From Aureivirga sp. CE67 (GTDB lineage Bacteria > Bacteroidota > Bacteroidia > Flavobacteriales > Flavobacteriaceae), in NCBI RefSeq assembly GCF_015767245.1, contig NZ_JADOTV010000011.1:62001-126000 (forward strand): 64,000 nt of DNA, in the 5' to 3' direction. Under the pieces are notes generated by a model. It was not told the DNA's origin, made no database searches, and saw only the letters and a program-made list of their open reading frames with translations. Shown in pieces: positions 25,021 through 33,600 of this stretch. Within the stretch, counting starts at the first letter, position 1, and every line of letters begins with the position of its first letter. The position numbers were made by a program, and so were the translations under genes.

Positions 25021-27291
25021 TTACTTTGATGGATTTTTTTGTTTTAAAGGTTCATATAAACTCATCAGTACTTTTTCTGGTGTAAAAGGCGAATGAAATT
25101 TTAAATCATAATTATTATTAAAACTTTCAATAGCATTTTGAATCGCAAAATAAATCCCAATTCCATACATCAAAGGAGGCTCTCCTACAGCTTTTGATTT
25201 ATAAATTGCTGCCGAATCATTTTCTGTTTCTAGAGCTTTTACTTTTATTTCTTTTGGAATTGAAAACAAATCGGGGATTTTATAAGTTGAAAGACTATTT
25301 GAAAGTAATCGTCCGTTTCCATTATAAGAAATTTCTTCTGAAGTCATCCATCCAATTCCTTGTACCAAACCACCTTCAATTTGACCTAAATCCACATCTT
25401 CGTTCATAGATTTTCCAAAATCATGAACAATATGGACTTTATCAATTTCATAAATTCCTCGTAAACAATCTACTGTAACTACAGAAATTGCTGTTCCATA
25501 AACATGGTAAGAAAACGGATGTCCTTTTTCTTTTTCTCTGTCGAAATTAATTTCTGGAGTAATATAATGTCCTTTTTCAGATAATTGCGCTCTTTCTTTT
25601 AAAGCTAATTCAATCAAATCTTCCCAGACAATAGATTTTTGTTTACCTTTAATTTCATTGCTTTCAAAAAATAAATCTTCTTCTTTTTCATCAAGATGAT
25701 TTGCCGCTATTTTCTTCAAACGATCTTTAATCAAATTACATGCTTGTAGTAACGCTTTTCCATTTAAATCTGTAGTAGAACTTGCAGCAGAAGGCGAAGT
25801 ATTTGCAACTCTCGTTGTGTTTGTGGATTCAATTTTAATTTTTGAAGTATTTAAACCAAATTCTTTTGCAGCAATCTGAACAATTTTAGTATTCACACCT
25901 TGTCCCATTTCAACAGCTCCAGTACTAATTCCAACACTTCCATCTTGATAAATATGAAGTAAAGCTCGTGCTTGATTCATAGAAATAACAGTGAAAGAAA
26001 TTCCAAAAGCAATAGGCATAATGGAAATTCCTTTTTTGAAATATTTTTCTTTTTGATTAAAATTCTCAACTTCTTTTTTCAACGAATCAAAATCAAAAGT
26101 TTTTGTAGCAATATCCCAGCATTTTTTAGTTTCTACTTTTTTAGCTTTTTGTCCATAATAAAACGAATCGTTTTCTTGAATTAAATTTTTATACTGAATT
26201 TTTTCTTTAGAAACTCCAATTTCATTTGCTGCTTTTGCAATAGCACTTTCTATCACAAACATTCCCTGAGGCCCTCCAAAACCTCTAAAAGCTGTATTTG
26301 GAGGTAAATTTGTTTTACAACTATAAACACTGGTTTTTACATTTTCTATAAAATAACTATTTGTAGCATGAAACATTGTTCTTTCTGCTACAGCCAAAGA
26401 TAAATCTGTTGCAGCACCTGAATTTTGTAGATATTTTGCTTCAAAAGCTTTTATTTTTAAATCTTTTGTAAGTCCAATTTTAAAAGTAGATTCATACGGA
26501 TGTCTTTTTCCTGTCATGTATAAATCATCGTGTCGATTTAATATAATTTTTACTGGAATTTTCAGATGTTGAACAGCAACAGCAGCCATCGTGGACCAAG
26601 CAGTTGCCTGATCTTCTTTTCCACCAAAACCACCACCAAGTCTTTGCACGTCTACTTCAATTTTGTGCATCGGGATTCCTAAAACTCTAGAAACAATAAC
26701 TTGAATATTTGTAGGTGCTTGTGTAGAAGCAAATATTTTTAATCCATCATTTTCCTGTGGAATAACATAACAACCTTGAGTTTCTAAATATAAGTGTTCT
26801 TGTCCGTTAGAAAATGTTTTTCCTTCAAAAATAAAATCACAATTCTCAAAAGCTTCCTTAGTATTTCCTGAACAAAAATGACGAGGTTTTCCTAAAATCA
26901 TATTTTTTTCATAAGCTTCACTTGCGGTTGTGATTGCTTCCTCTTCTTCAATATTTATTTCAATTAAATTTCTTGCTTGTCTGCCCAAAAATTCACTTTC
27001 TGCTACAATCAGAGCAATAGGTTGTCCACAAAATTCGACTTCATCTTTTGCCCATAATTCTTCATCTTGAACAACTTTTCCTATTTGATTTTCACCAGAA
27101 ATATCTTTATAAGTAAAAATTCGAACAACACCTTCTGCTTTTTCAGCTTTAGAATAATCAATAGAAATAATTTTTCCTTTTGCAACAGATGAGGCAAATA
27201 CAATTCCATGAAGTGTATCGCTTCTTGTAATCATGTCATCTATATAAATTGATTTTCCAGTAACATGTGTCCAACTATCTTTGTTTTTCAT
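25021..27291 (-). CDS. xdhB: Xanthine dehydrogenase molybdenum-binding subunit
   Basis: 756 residues, the size of the separate molybdopterin subunit of bacterial xanthine dehydrogenase, which oxidises hypoxanthine and xanthine to urate. The start VTGKSIYIDDM and the repeat RLGGGFGGKEDQA near 216-228 are family segments. NTAFRGFGGPQGMFVIE near 333-349 binds the molybdopterin. KAVGEPPLMYGIGIYFA near the C-terminus carries the catalytic Glu. TGAVEMGQGVNTKI near 460 is also conserved. It works with the Fe-S/FAD subunit encoded 12 bases upstream. No XdhC-type maturation gene is in the window. Related aldehyde-oxidising enzymes share the fold, so the purine substrate is likely, not certain. Confidence 0.88.
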   Translation of the reverse strand: MKNKDSWTHVTGKSIYIDDMITRSDTLHGIVFASSVAKGKIISIDYSKAEKAEGVVRIFTYKDISGENQIGKVVQDEELWAKDEVEFCGQPIALIVAESEFLGRQARNLIEINIEEEEAITTASEAYEKNMILGKPRHFCSGNTKEAFENCDFIFEGKTFSNGQEHLYLETQGCYVIPQENDGLKIFASTQAPTNIQVIVSRVLGIPMHKIEVDVQRLGGGFGGKEDQATAWSTMAAVAVQHLKIPVKIILNRHDDLYMTGKRHPYESTFKIGLTKDLKIKAFEAKYLQNSGAATDLSLAVAERTMFHATNSYFIENVKTSVYSCKTNLPPNTAFRGFGGPQGMFVIESAIAKAANEIGVSKEKIQYKNLIQENDSFYYGQKAKKVETKKCWDIATKTFDFDSLKKEVENFNQKEKYFKKGISIMPIAFGISFTVISMNQARALLHIYQDGSVGISTGAVEMGQGVNTKIVQIAAKEFGLNTSKIKIESTNTTRVANTSPSAASSTTDLNGKALLQACNLIKDRLKKIAANHLDEKEEDLFFESNEIKGKQKSIVWEDLIELALKERAQLSEKGHYITPEINFDREKEKGHPFSYHVYGTAISVVTVDCLRGIYEIDKVHIVHDFGKSMNEDVDLGQIEGGLVQGIGWMTSEEISYNGNGRLLSNSLSTYKIPDLFSIPKEIKVKALETENDSAAIYKSKAVGEPPLMYGIGIYFAIQNAIESFNNNYDLKFHSPFTPEKVLMSLYEPLKQKNPSK

Positions 27292-27302
27292 GAAAATAGA
27301 TT

Positions 27303-28688
27303 TTAAAAAATGAAAGGAGTTAAAGTCATAAAATGAATTTTGACTAATTGTTTTGCTAATAATCTTTTATAATCAGAACTTCCTCGCACATCGGAAATTG
27401 GTGCAATCTCTTGATCAAGTATTTCTAAAGCTTCTTCAAAAAGTGAAAAAGTAAGTTCTTTATTTAGTAAAAAATCAATTGTCTTTTTTGTGTAAAATGG
27501 AACCGGAGCAACACCACCTATACTTAAATGTATTTCTTTTATGAATTTGTTTTCCAATTCAATTTGCATCGCAGAATTTACACTTGCAATATCTAAATGT
27601 GTTCTCTTGGAAACTTTTTCAAAATGAAAATCAATTGGTTTTTTAGAAATCGGAAAAGAAATGAAAGTAATTATTTCTTTTGGAAGTAAATCCAAGGTTT
27701 TGTATCCTAAATAAAAATCTTTTAGAAGAATTTCTCTTTTATTATTTGGAGATTTAATGGTAAGTTTTGCATGAAGAGCAAGTAGGATAATTACAACATC
27801 TGCAATAGGAGAGGCGTTTACAATATTTCCTCCAATTGTTCCCATATTTCGGATAGGAGCAGAGGATATTTTTTTAAAGTAAACTTCTAAACTTGGAAAA
27901 AGTTCTTGTAATTGTTCGTTTTCCAAAAGTTCACTCATTGTCGTTTTCGCATCTAAAATACAGTGATTATTTTCAAATTGGATTTTTTCAGAATTTTCAA
28001 AATGTGTAATTAAATGCAGATCATTTTTCTTCAAATTATCTGCTTGTTGCACATATAAATCAGTTCCGCTTGCAACAATTTTATATTTATGAGTGGATTC
28101 TTTTTTAATTTTCGGAATTTCACTTAGTTTTTCTGGAATTTCTTTTAAATATCCTGGAACAAAACCTTTTGAAATTAATTCTTCCAAACTTGTTGTCGAA
28201 GTAGTTTTTTCTTCAATTGCATCCGCAGCTTTTTCTATAGATTTATACCCAGTACATCTACAAATATTTCCGCTAATGCTATCTAAAACAGTAGAAAGTT
28301 TATGTGAATTATGTTGTGGTTTTTGCAAAACATATCCAGAAAGAGAAACCACAAACCCTGGAGTGCAAAAACCACACTGAGTTCCTTGATGATTTACCAT
28401 TTCTTGCTGTGCAATATTCAAAGAATTTTCTGGAGTTAAACCTTCAATAGTCAAAACATGTTTTCCATGAACATTTCCGAGTGGAGAAAGGCAAGAAGTG
28501 ATATTATGATATTGAACTTGATCATTTTTTAATTCTCCAATCAAAACGGTGCAAGCTCCACAATCTCCTTCTCTACATCCTATTTTTGTTCCTTTTAAGT
28601 TTTGATTTTCTCGTATAAAATCTAGAAGTGTTTCTCCAATAAAAGTATCTGTTTCAATTTTTTTATTATTCAAAATAAATGAAATCAT
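27303..28688 (-). CDS. xdhA: Xanthine dehydrogenase Fe-S/FAD subunit
   Basis: 461 residues from the ATG at 28688; a longer frame to 28745 begins at TTG and adds residues without family character. The first [2Fe-2S] cluster uses Cys38, Cys43, Cys46 and Cys66 in GCREGDCGAC and SCLSP. The second uses Cys105, Cys108, Cys143 and Cys145 in QCGFCTPG and ICRCTGY. From about residue 190 an FAD-binding domain of the CO dehydrogenase flavoprotein type follows, with APIRNMGTIGGNIVNASPIAD as its signature. It passes electrons from the molybdenum centre to NAD+. Fusion of both modules in one chain is normal for this two-subunit form. Confidence 0.9.
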   Translation of the reverse strand: MISFILNNKKIETDTFIGETLLDFIRENQNLKGTKIGCREGDCGACTVLIGELKNDQVQYHNITSCLSPLGNVHGKHVLTIEGLTPENSLNIAQQEMVNHQGTQCGFCTPGFVVSLSGYVLQKPQHNSHKLSTVLDSISGNICRCTGYKSIEKAADAIEEKTTSTTSLEELISKGFVPGYLKEIPEKLSEIPKIKKESTHKYKIVASGTDLYVQQADNLKKNDLHLITHFENSEKIQFENNHCILDAKTTMSELLENEQLQELFPSLEVYFKKISSAPIRNMGTIGGNIVNASPIADVVIILLALHAKLTIKSPNNKREILLKDFYLGYKTLDLLPKEIITFISFPISKKPIDFHFEKVSKRTHLDIASVNSAMQIELENKFIKEIHLSIGGVAPVPFYTKKTIDFLLNKELTFSLFEEALEILDQEIAPISDVRGSSDYKRLLAKQLVKIHFMTLTPFIF

Positions 28689-28839
28689 AAATTGTTTTTG
28701 TTTGATTATTAAAGGCTCATTTAAAATAATCAAACTATTTGTCAATTCAAAAAGAAGAAGTAGAAAAGTGTTTTTTCAAAAAAGATGTGAATGAAATTAT
28801 TTGAAAATAATTATCTTCGAAAAATAAAATAATGATAAT

Positions 28840-29067
28840 ATGAATCTGAAGTTTTTAAGTGCTTTATTATTTGTCTTGATATTTATGATAAGTTGGTCAA
28901 TTTTATATTTCTTTTTTGATCAAATACATAATAATTTTAAAGGAGCAATTTCTGGAGTTATAGCAATAATATTTGCTCCAAAAATAATAAAAGCAGAATC
29001 GCAATCTGGAAGAGTTATACAAATAAAATGGATATTTTTGAGTAAAGTAATCAGTCTGAAAAAATAA
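28840..29067 (+). CDS. Small hypothetical membrane protein
   Basis: 75 residues with two hydrophobic segments at about 5-27 and 35-50, then a basic tail. No family is recognised. It is divergent from the dehydrogenase operon and convergent with ytxJ. Its plausibility comes from an ATG start, a membrane-protein-like composition, and an end that falls right at the hairpin at 29072. Confidence 0.45.
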   Translation: MNLKFLSALLFVLIFMISWSILYFFFDQIHNNFKGAISGVIAIIFAPKIIKAESQSGRVIQIKWIFLSKVISLKK

Positions 29068-29071
29068 AAAA

Positions 29072-29093
29072 CCTAAACCAATTAAGGTTTAGG
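29072..29093 (-). terminator. Terminator after ytxJ
   Basis: An 8-bp perfect stem, CCTAAACC with GGTTTAGG, around a short loop is followed on the minus strand by TTTTTATTTTTTC. It lies 25 bases past the ytxJ stop. Confidence 0.7.
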
Positions 29094-29117
29094 CTTGAAA
29101 TCATTAATTACTTACAA

Positions 29118-29513
29118 TTATGATAAATATCTTTTAAGGTCTACTTCTGCAATTTGATAATGAGATTCATGTTTTACAACTTCTCCATTTTTGATAATCA
29201 ACATTTGCGGAGATTGATGAATTACATGAAAAATTTCAGCAATTGCGTTTGAAACACTTCTGTGTTGTAATAAATCTAAATAATAAAAATCTGCTTCTTT
29301 ATAATCAGATATCGACCTTTCAAATTGTCTTAACACTCCACGGCTCACACCACATCTTGTACTGTGTTTAAAAATAACTACAGGTTTTTCTTTCGAAATT
29401 TCCTTAATTTCATCCAAGGTTTTTAAATCTCTTAATTCTTTCCAAGGCGAAGGTTTATTTTCTCCCGCATTATTAGTATCTGTACTTTTAAATATATTTT
29501 TTAAAATTCCCAT
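29118..29513 (-). CDS. ytxJ: Bacillithiol system redox-active protein YtxJ
   Basis: 131 residues with a thioredoxin fold. The motif VIFKHSTRCGVSR places a single active Cys at residue 54, the hallmark of YtxJ-type monothiol bacilliredoxins, which remove bacillithiol from S-bacillithiolated proteins in the cytoplasm. VIHQSPQMLIIKNGEVV near 96-112 carries the cis-Pro loop of the fold. This implies that the organism makes bacillithiol, which several Flavobacteriia do. The gene stands alone, with its own promoter element and terminator. Confidence 0.88.
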   Translation of the reverse strand: MGILKNIFKSTDTNNAGENKPSPWKELRDLKTLDEIKEISKEKPVVIFKHSTRCGVSRGVLRQFERSISDYKEADFYYLDLLQHRSVSNAIAEIFHVIHQSPQMLIIKNGEVVKHESHYQIAEVDLKRYLS

Positions 29514-29846
29514 TTTTTTAGTTTAATATCTTGGTCGACAAAAGTATTCAAAAATTACAGAACATTACGTTTAGGTTAAATTAAAGTATGTTCAATTATT
29601 TATTAAAGTTTTAGTAATCGTTTAAATTATTTGTTTGTTGTGATAAACTTAAAGTGTTATGTGGTTTTGGTAATTTAAGACGGTTTTTTTTGTTGAATAA
29701 TAGAATATTAATTTTTCTTTAGGAGTTTAAAATAATTAAAAATAGTACTTTAAATAAGGATATTTTAAACGTTATATTTTTTTTGATTATAAAATGAATA
29801 TGAGGTTTTTAGTATGTAAGATTTTGATTTTTTAAAGATTTATTTC
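29514..29846. other. Intergenic region with the ytxJ promoter
   Basis: About 330 A/T-rich bases between divergent genes. On the minus strand TACTTTTG at 29539-29546 is an exact TAnnTTTG element 26 bases before the ytxJ ATG. No clear element was found for the carbamoyltransferase gene on the right, and no other gene or repeat. Confidence 0.45.
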
Positions 29847-30911
29847 ATGAAAAATAAAAGAATTAATACCGATTTACCCCTAAAGTTTGATGTACATTCG
29901 AAAGAAAAAAACAAGTTTAAGAAGAATCAATTATTTCTTTTAGAGAAAATAAAAGAGAATAAAGAAATATTAAAAAGTCTTATAAATCAACATGTTTTTA
30001 GTTGTAATCAGTTTGATAGAGATATTCTTTTACAATTATTTAGACTTTCTATTTTACATGAATTATATCCAGAGAAATTCATAAATATTTTAAATGATAA
30101 AATTCTGATTTCTGCTTTTTATGAGCCAAGTACCCGTACAAGACTTTCTTTTGAAAGTTGTTGGAATCGCCTAGGAGGAAATGTAATTTCTATCACAGAT
30201 GTCAAAACTACCGGAATTGGAAAAGGTGAGAGTTATTCTGATATTGCTACTATGATGAATAATTATGGAGATTGTGTTGTTTTAAGAGATGCAGATTTTA
30301 GTGTGATTATTAAAATGATGGGAGTTTCAAATATTCCTATCATAAATGCAGGGAATGGGTTATACGAGCATCCGACGCAAGCTTTGGCAGATTTGTATGC
30401 GATTTTTAAATGGAGACCAGATTTAATTGAAAAAGAAGTCGAGAATCCAATTCATCTTTGTTTAATCGGAGTTCCTTCAAGAATGCGTACCGTACGAAGT
30501 TTATTAAAACTCTTAGCGAATTTCCCTTCAGCGTTTAATAAAATCACCATAATTGTGAATATTCATGAAACTAATATTTTTTCGGATCATCAATATGAAG
30601 AATTAACGGAAAAAGGATTAAAAATAGAAGTCAAAAATGATTTAAATACTGTTTTGCCAAAAGCAGATTTAATATATATAAATACCATTACCTGGGAAGA
30701 TGATTCGATGAAGGAATATGGCGCTAATTTTAAATTATCCATAGAATCTCCTTTAAAAAAAGGTGCAAAAATTATGCATCCTTTAGCTAGAAAAGGGGAG
30801 TTGTCAATCGATTTGGATCATACATCTTATAATCATTATTTTGTTCAAGCGAAAGGAGCAGTTAGTGTTCGGTGCGCATTATTGAGTTGTGTAATGAATG
30901 TAGCTTTTTAA
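29847..30911 (+). CDS. Aspartate-carbamoyltransferase-like enzyme with an N-terminal extension
   Basis: 354 residues of the ATCase/OTCase family, which transfers a carbamoyl group to an amino group. The carbamoyl phosphate loop YEPSTRTRLSFE is at about 92-103 and HPTQALADLYAIF near 176-188 is the second family signature. The ATCase loop HPLPR is replaced by HPLAR, and the substrate-side residues GRTVHS are SRMRTVRS. About 45 residues precede the usual first helix, making it longer than PyrB (about 310). No pyrimidine genes are adjacent. It may be a divergent PyrB or act on another amine; substrate cannot be assigned. Confidence 0.75.
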   Translation: MKNKRINTDLPLKFDVHSKEKNKFKKNQLFLLEKIKENKEILKSLINQHVFSCNQFDRDILLQLFRLSILHELYPEKFINILNDKILISAFYEPSTRTRLSFESCWNRLGGNVISITDVKTTGIGKGESYSDIATMMNNYGDCVVLRDADFSVIIKMMGVSNIPIINAGNGLYEHPTQALADLYAIFKWRPDLIEKEVENPIHLCLIGVPSRMRTVRSLLKLLANFPSAFNKITIIVNIHETNIFSDHQYEELTEKGLKIEVKNDLNTVLPKADLIYINTITWEDDSMKEYGANFKLSIESPLKKGAKIMHPLARKGELSIDLDHTSYNHYFVQAKGAVSVRCALLSCVMNVAF

Positions 30912-30936
30912 CTAAGATCAAAAAAATAGTAAAAAA

Positions 30937-30960
30937 CCTTATTCATTTTAAGTATAAGGA
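30937..30960 (+). terminator. Weak terminator after the carbamoyltransferase gene
   Basis: A short stem, CCTTAT with ATAAGG, around an 11-base loop, followed by TTTCGTTTTTTTA. Stem is short, so confidence is moderate. Confidence 0.45.
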
Positions 30961-31003
30961 TTTCGTTTTTTTATAGAATTAAAATTCAATAAATGATAGA
31001 AAA

Positions 31004-31654
31004 CTACTCTTGAATATTTAGGTTTTTTAATAATATTTCCTTTGGAAAATCAACAGCAAGTTCTGTAGAGATTTTACCATTATTCTTACCTATTGCAACC
31101 AAAAAATGAAAATAAAATTTTTCATCTTTTTCAAGCGGAGGGACATTCATCTTTAAACCTGAATCTACAATATCTGTAAAAGTCTGATACAAAAGTTCTC
31201 CATTATCTAGTTTTTTATAATCTAATTTATCTTTAAACCTTTTTGGAATCCAATCTTCATTTATTGCTCTATTTTTCATTACCTCACAATCTTCTGTACC
31301 GATATTTAAAGTGAATTCATCATTTTCAAAACAATAGGAATCTAAATGTTGTCCGCAATCTGGTCCAGAATAAATTCCTTCGGTATTTTTATCAATTAAA
31401 CATTTAAAATCAAGTTTTTCATTTGAATGATTTATTTTCCAAATTCTAAAAATCCACCCTTTTGAATCCAAAATCTTAAAATCAGTCAAATCCATCCAAT
31501 CCTTGATTTCTTGAAATGCGATAATTTCAATTTTATGTGCTTTTGTATGAATTAAAAAACGGTTTTCCTTTTTCTCAATTTTAATGTTGATCTCAGAAAT
31601 AGAAAGGAAAACTCTTCCGAGTATTGTTTGAAATGAATCTATAGGTTTCATCAT
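31004..31654 (-). CDS. Unknown protein
   Basis: 216 residues with no signal peptide, membrane segment or known motif. It is rich in Lys, Glu, Asp and Ile, with a Trp-rich stretch SKGWIFRIWKI near 63-73 and few Cys. It is the last gene of a leftward series of unknown genes below the RNA repair genes, 32 bases after its neighbour. Soluble and cytoplasmic by appearance. Function unknown. Confidence 0.6.
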   Translation of the reverse strand: MMKPIDSFQTILGRVFLSISEINIKIEKKENRFLIHTKAHKIEIIAFQEIKDWMDLTDFKILDSKGWIFRIWKINHSNEKLDFKCLIDKNTEGIYSGPDCGQHLDSYCFENDEFTLNIGTEDCEVMKNRAINEDWIPKRFKDKLDYKKLDNGELLYQTFTDIVDSGLKMNVPPLEKDEKFYFHFLVAIGKNNGKISTELAVDFPKEILLKNLNIQE

Positions 31655-31685
31655 AATTGTAAAGAAACTTTAATTAAAAAGCAGC

Positions 31686-32708
31686 TTATAATTTATCTTT
31701 TGAATTTTTCCACCAATCTAACCATCTGTTTTTGGCAGTTTCAAAATCAACAATATAAATGATTTCATTTTCTATATAAAATTGCACTTCATGATCTAGG
31801 GGCTGTAAATAATATCCTCTAAATTGTATATCATTATTAATCAGATCATTTAAAAGATAGGAATGAGTAGAAGATCCATTATACTCTGTAGAGTTTGGAT
31901 CATCTATAGATATGAATTCATAAGAAGGACTATTGTAAAAGTAATTATCATAAACAGTTTGCTCTATTTGGATATTATGAGGAAAAAGAATCTTGATTTT
32001 TTTTAAGTAGTTTATGTAAAAATATTTGTAAAAAGAATCATTTTCCAACTTGATACTTTTAGGTGATTTAAAATGAAACACTTTCTTACCAATAAAATCG
32101 GGGATATTTTGATGATTAAATGGATTATTTTTGATATCATATCTAAACAAAGCATTTACTAGATGCCAATCTTTTGATTTAGTAGTTTTTAATTTTTTTA
32201 CAATGTATTCTATATCTACATCCCATGAATCTTTGACTAATAAATCCAAAATTGAATGTAATAAACTCTCATTTTTCTCAATTTCGAAAAGAAACAAAAG
32301 TGCATTTCTTGCTTTTTCATTTTTAAAGTCAAAAGGAAAAGCAATATTTTCGTTTCCAATTAAATTCAAAGTATAAATAACACCTAGTTTAGCCTCATGT
32401 TTTTTTGTTTGTTTATAAAAATTTAGCAGAGGTTCAATTGCTTTTTCTTCATAATTTGCAATTGAAAACATTAAATCAGTATAACCGATATAATATCCTT
32501 TACCTGTAAATTCAAATTTCCAATCTTTTTCAAATTTATAGATTAGGTCATTTAAACTTGTAATTGTATCTAACTTTGCTTTCTCAGAATCTCCCTCAAA
32601 TAATTTATGATGTTTTATAGATTTTAAATATTCATTTTGATCATCAGAAATTTGAGAAAAAATGGCAGAGAAATTAAATAAGCATAAAATAAATAATAAA
32701 TTTTTCAT
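31686..32708 (-). CDS. Unknown secreted protein with HEAT-like helices
   Basis: 340 residues with a signal peptide, MKNLLFILCLFNFSAIFSQ, so periplasmic or exported. The region from about 60 to 190 is mostly helical with repeated hydrophobic-pair spacing, as in EEKAIEPLLNFYKQTKKHEAKLGVIYTLNLIG, suggesting HEAT-like repeats. The C-terminal third contains an aromatic, acidic region ending AKNRWLDWWKNSKDKL. No catalytic motif is visible. It lies 19 bases after the 126-residue gene, in a leftward series of unknown genes. Confidence 0.6.
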   Translation of the reverse strand: MKNLLFILCLFNFSAIFSQISDDQNEYLKSIKHHKLFEGDSEKAKLDTITSLNDLIYKFEKDWKFEFTGKGYYIGYTDLMFSIANYEEKAIEPLLNFYKQTKKHEAKLGVIYTLNLIGNENIAFPFDFKNEKARNALLFLFEIEKNESLLHSILDLLVKDSWDVDIEYIVKKLKTTKSKDWHLVNALFRYDIKNNPFNHQNIPDFIGKKVFHFKSPKSIKLENDSFYKYFYINYLKKIKILFPHNIQIEQTVYDNYFYNSPSYEFISIDDPNSTEYNGSSTHSYLLNDLINNDIQFRGYYLQPLDHEVQFYIENEIIYIVDFETAKNRWLDWWKNSKDKL

Positions 32709-32726
32709 AGAATAGTTTTTGCTAAT

Positions 32727-33107
32727 TTAATATTCTTCTTCTAATCTCTCTAATACTTTCTTAAAAAACAAAACTGCATCATTAACATTATTCACTTCAA
32801 CTTTAATTTTTGCATTTTTCCAAAAAGATAGTTTTTCTGCAAGCTTAGCTTCTATAAATATTTTATTATCAAAAGCAGCAAAAGAAATTAATTTCTCTGA
32901 ATGTAATTCATCTTTTTCAATAATAATCAAATGATTCATAGAGGTATGTCCAAAGAAAGTTCTTGAAGGAAATTCTTCATTGATTTTTTCAATCAAATCA
33001 AGCATAAGTTGATTCGAACTATTAGTCCTTTCATTATCCTCTTCTGATATTTTATAAAATTCTTTAAAAGATATTTGATTCTGAAATGTAGCTTTTATTA
33101 ATGGCAT
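32727..33107 (-). CDS. Unknown small soluble protein
   Basis: 126 residues, alternating strands and helices, with no signal peptide or membrane segment. The order of strands (MPLIKATFQNQISF, TFFGHTSMNHLIIIE, LISFAAFDNKIFIEAK, AKIKVEVNNVNDAVLFFKKVLE) suggests a compact alpha/beta fold. No family is recognised. It lies between two genes of the same leftward series, with gaps of about 10 and 19 bases, so it is probably co-transcribed. Confidence 0.55.
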   Translation of the reverse strand: MPLIKATFQNQISFKEFYKISEEDNERTNSSNQLMLDLIEKINEEFPSRTFFGHTSMNHLIIIEKDELHSEKLISFAAFDNKIFIEAKLAEKLSFWKNAKIKVEVNNVNDAVLFFKKVLERLEEEY

Positions 33108-33116
33108 TTTTTTGTT

Positions 33117-33588
33117 TTATGATTTAATAAAAAGATGAATTTGATCCATCAAAATGTTTTTTGAGTGCTTCAAATTCATCCAATTATAAAAAGAATTATT
33201 AATTGATTTTTCTTCAATTTGTCCATTTTTTATTTTAAACAAATGTGGAAACCTTTGATATTCTTCGAAATTATAAAAAGCTTGTGAAATAAATTCTTTA
33301 TCAAAAGAAGAATCAATTTCTTTTCCATTCAAATAAATAATCTCCACATTTTTTGGTAAAAAAGGAATCAGATTCTTTTCAATATAATTCTTAGAATCTT
33401 TCCTGTTATTATAGCAAAAGAAACTTTTTCCTTCTAACTCTTTTAAATTATTAGAATACTTTTCTACGAAAGTTTGTTGTGAATTTGGATTAGATTCAAA
33501 CAAATCAATAAAATAAAAGATAATTAAAATTGGAAGAGAGGAAATAATAATGAATACAATCAAGATAAATGTTAATTTTTTTTTTCAT
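33117..33588 (-). CDS. Unknown membrane-anchored protein with an A10 run at its start
   Basis: The open frame runs from a TTG at 33563 to 33117 (148 residues): one membrane segment, then a soluble domain with no known motif. The natural N-terminus seems to lie further upstream. An ATG at 33588 is followed by ten A residues, and if one A is removed the frame becomes MKKKLTFILIVFIIISS, a textbook signal-anchor joined exactly to the downstream frame. With ten A residues that ATG leads to an early stop. The feature spans from the upstream ATG; treat it as frame-broken, slippage-prone or phase-variable. It sits in a leftward series of unknown genes. Confidence 0.55.
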
Positions 33589-33600
33589 TTTACTTGTTAT

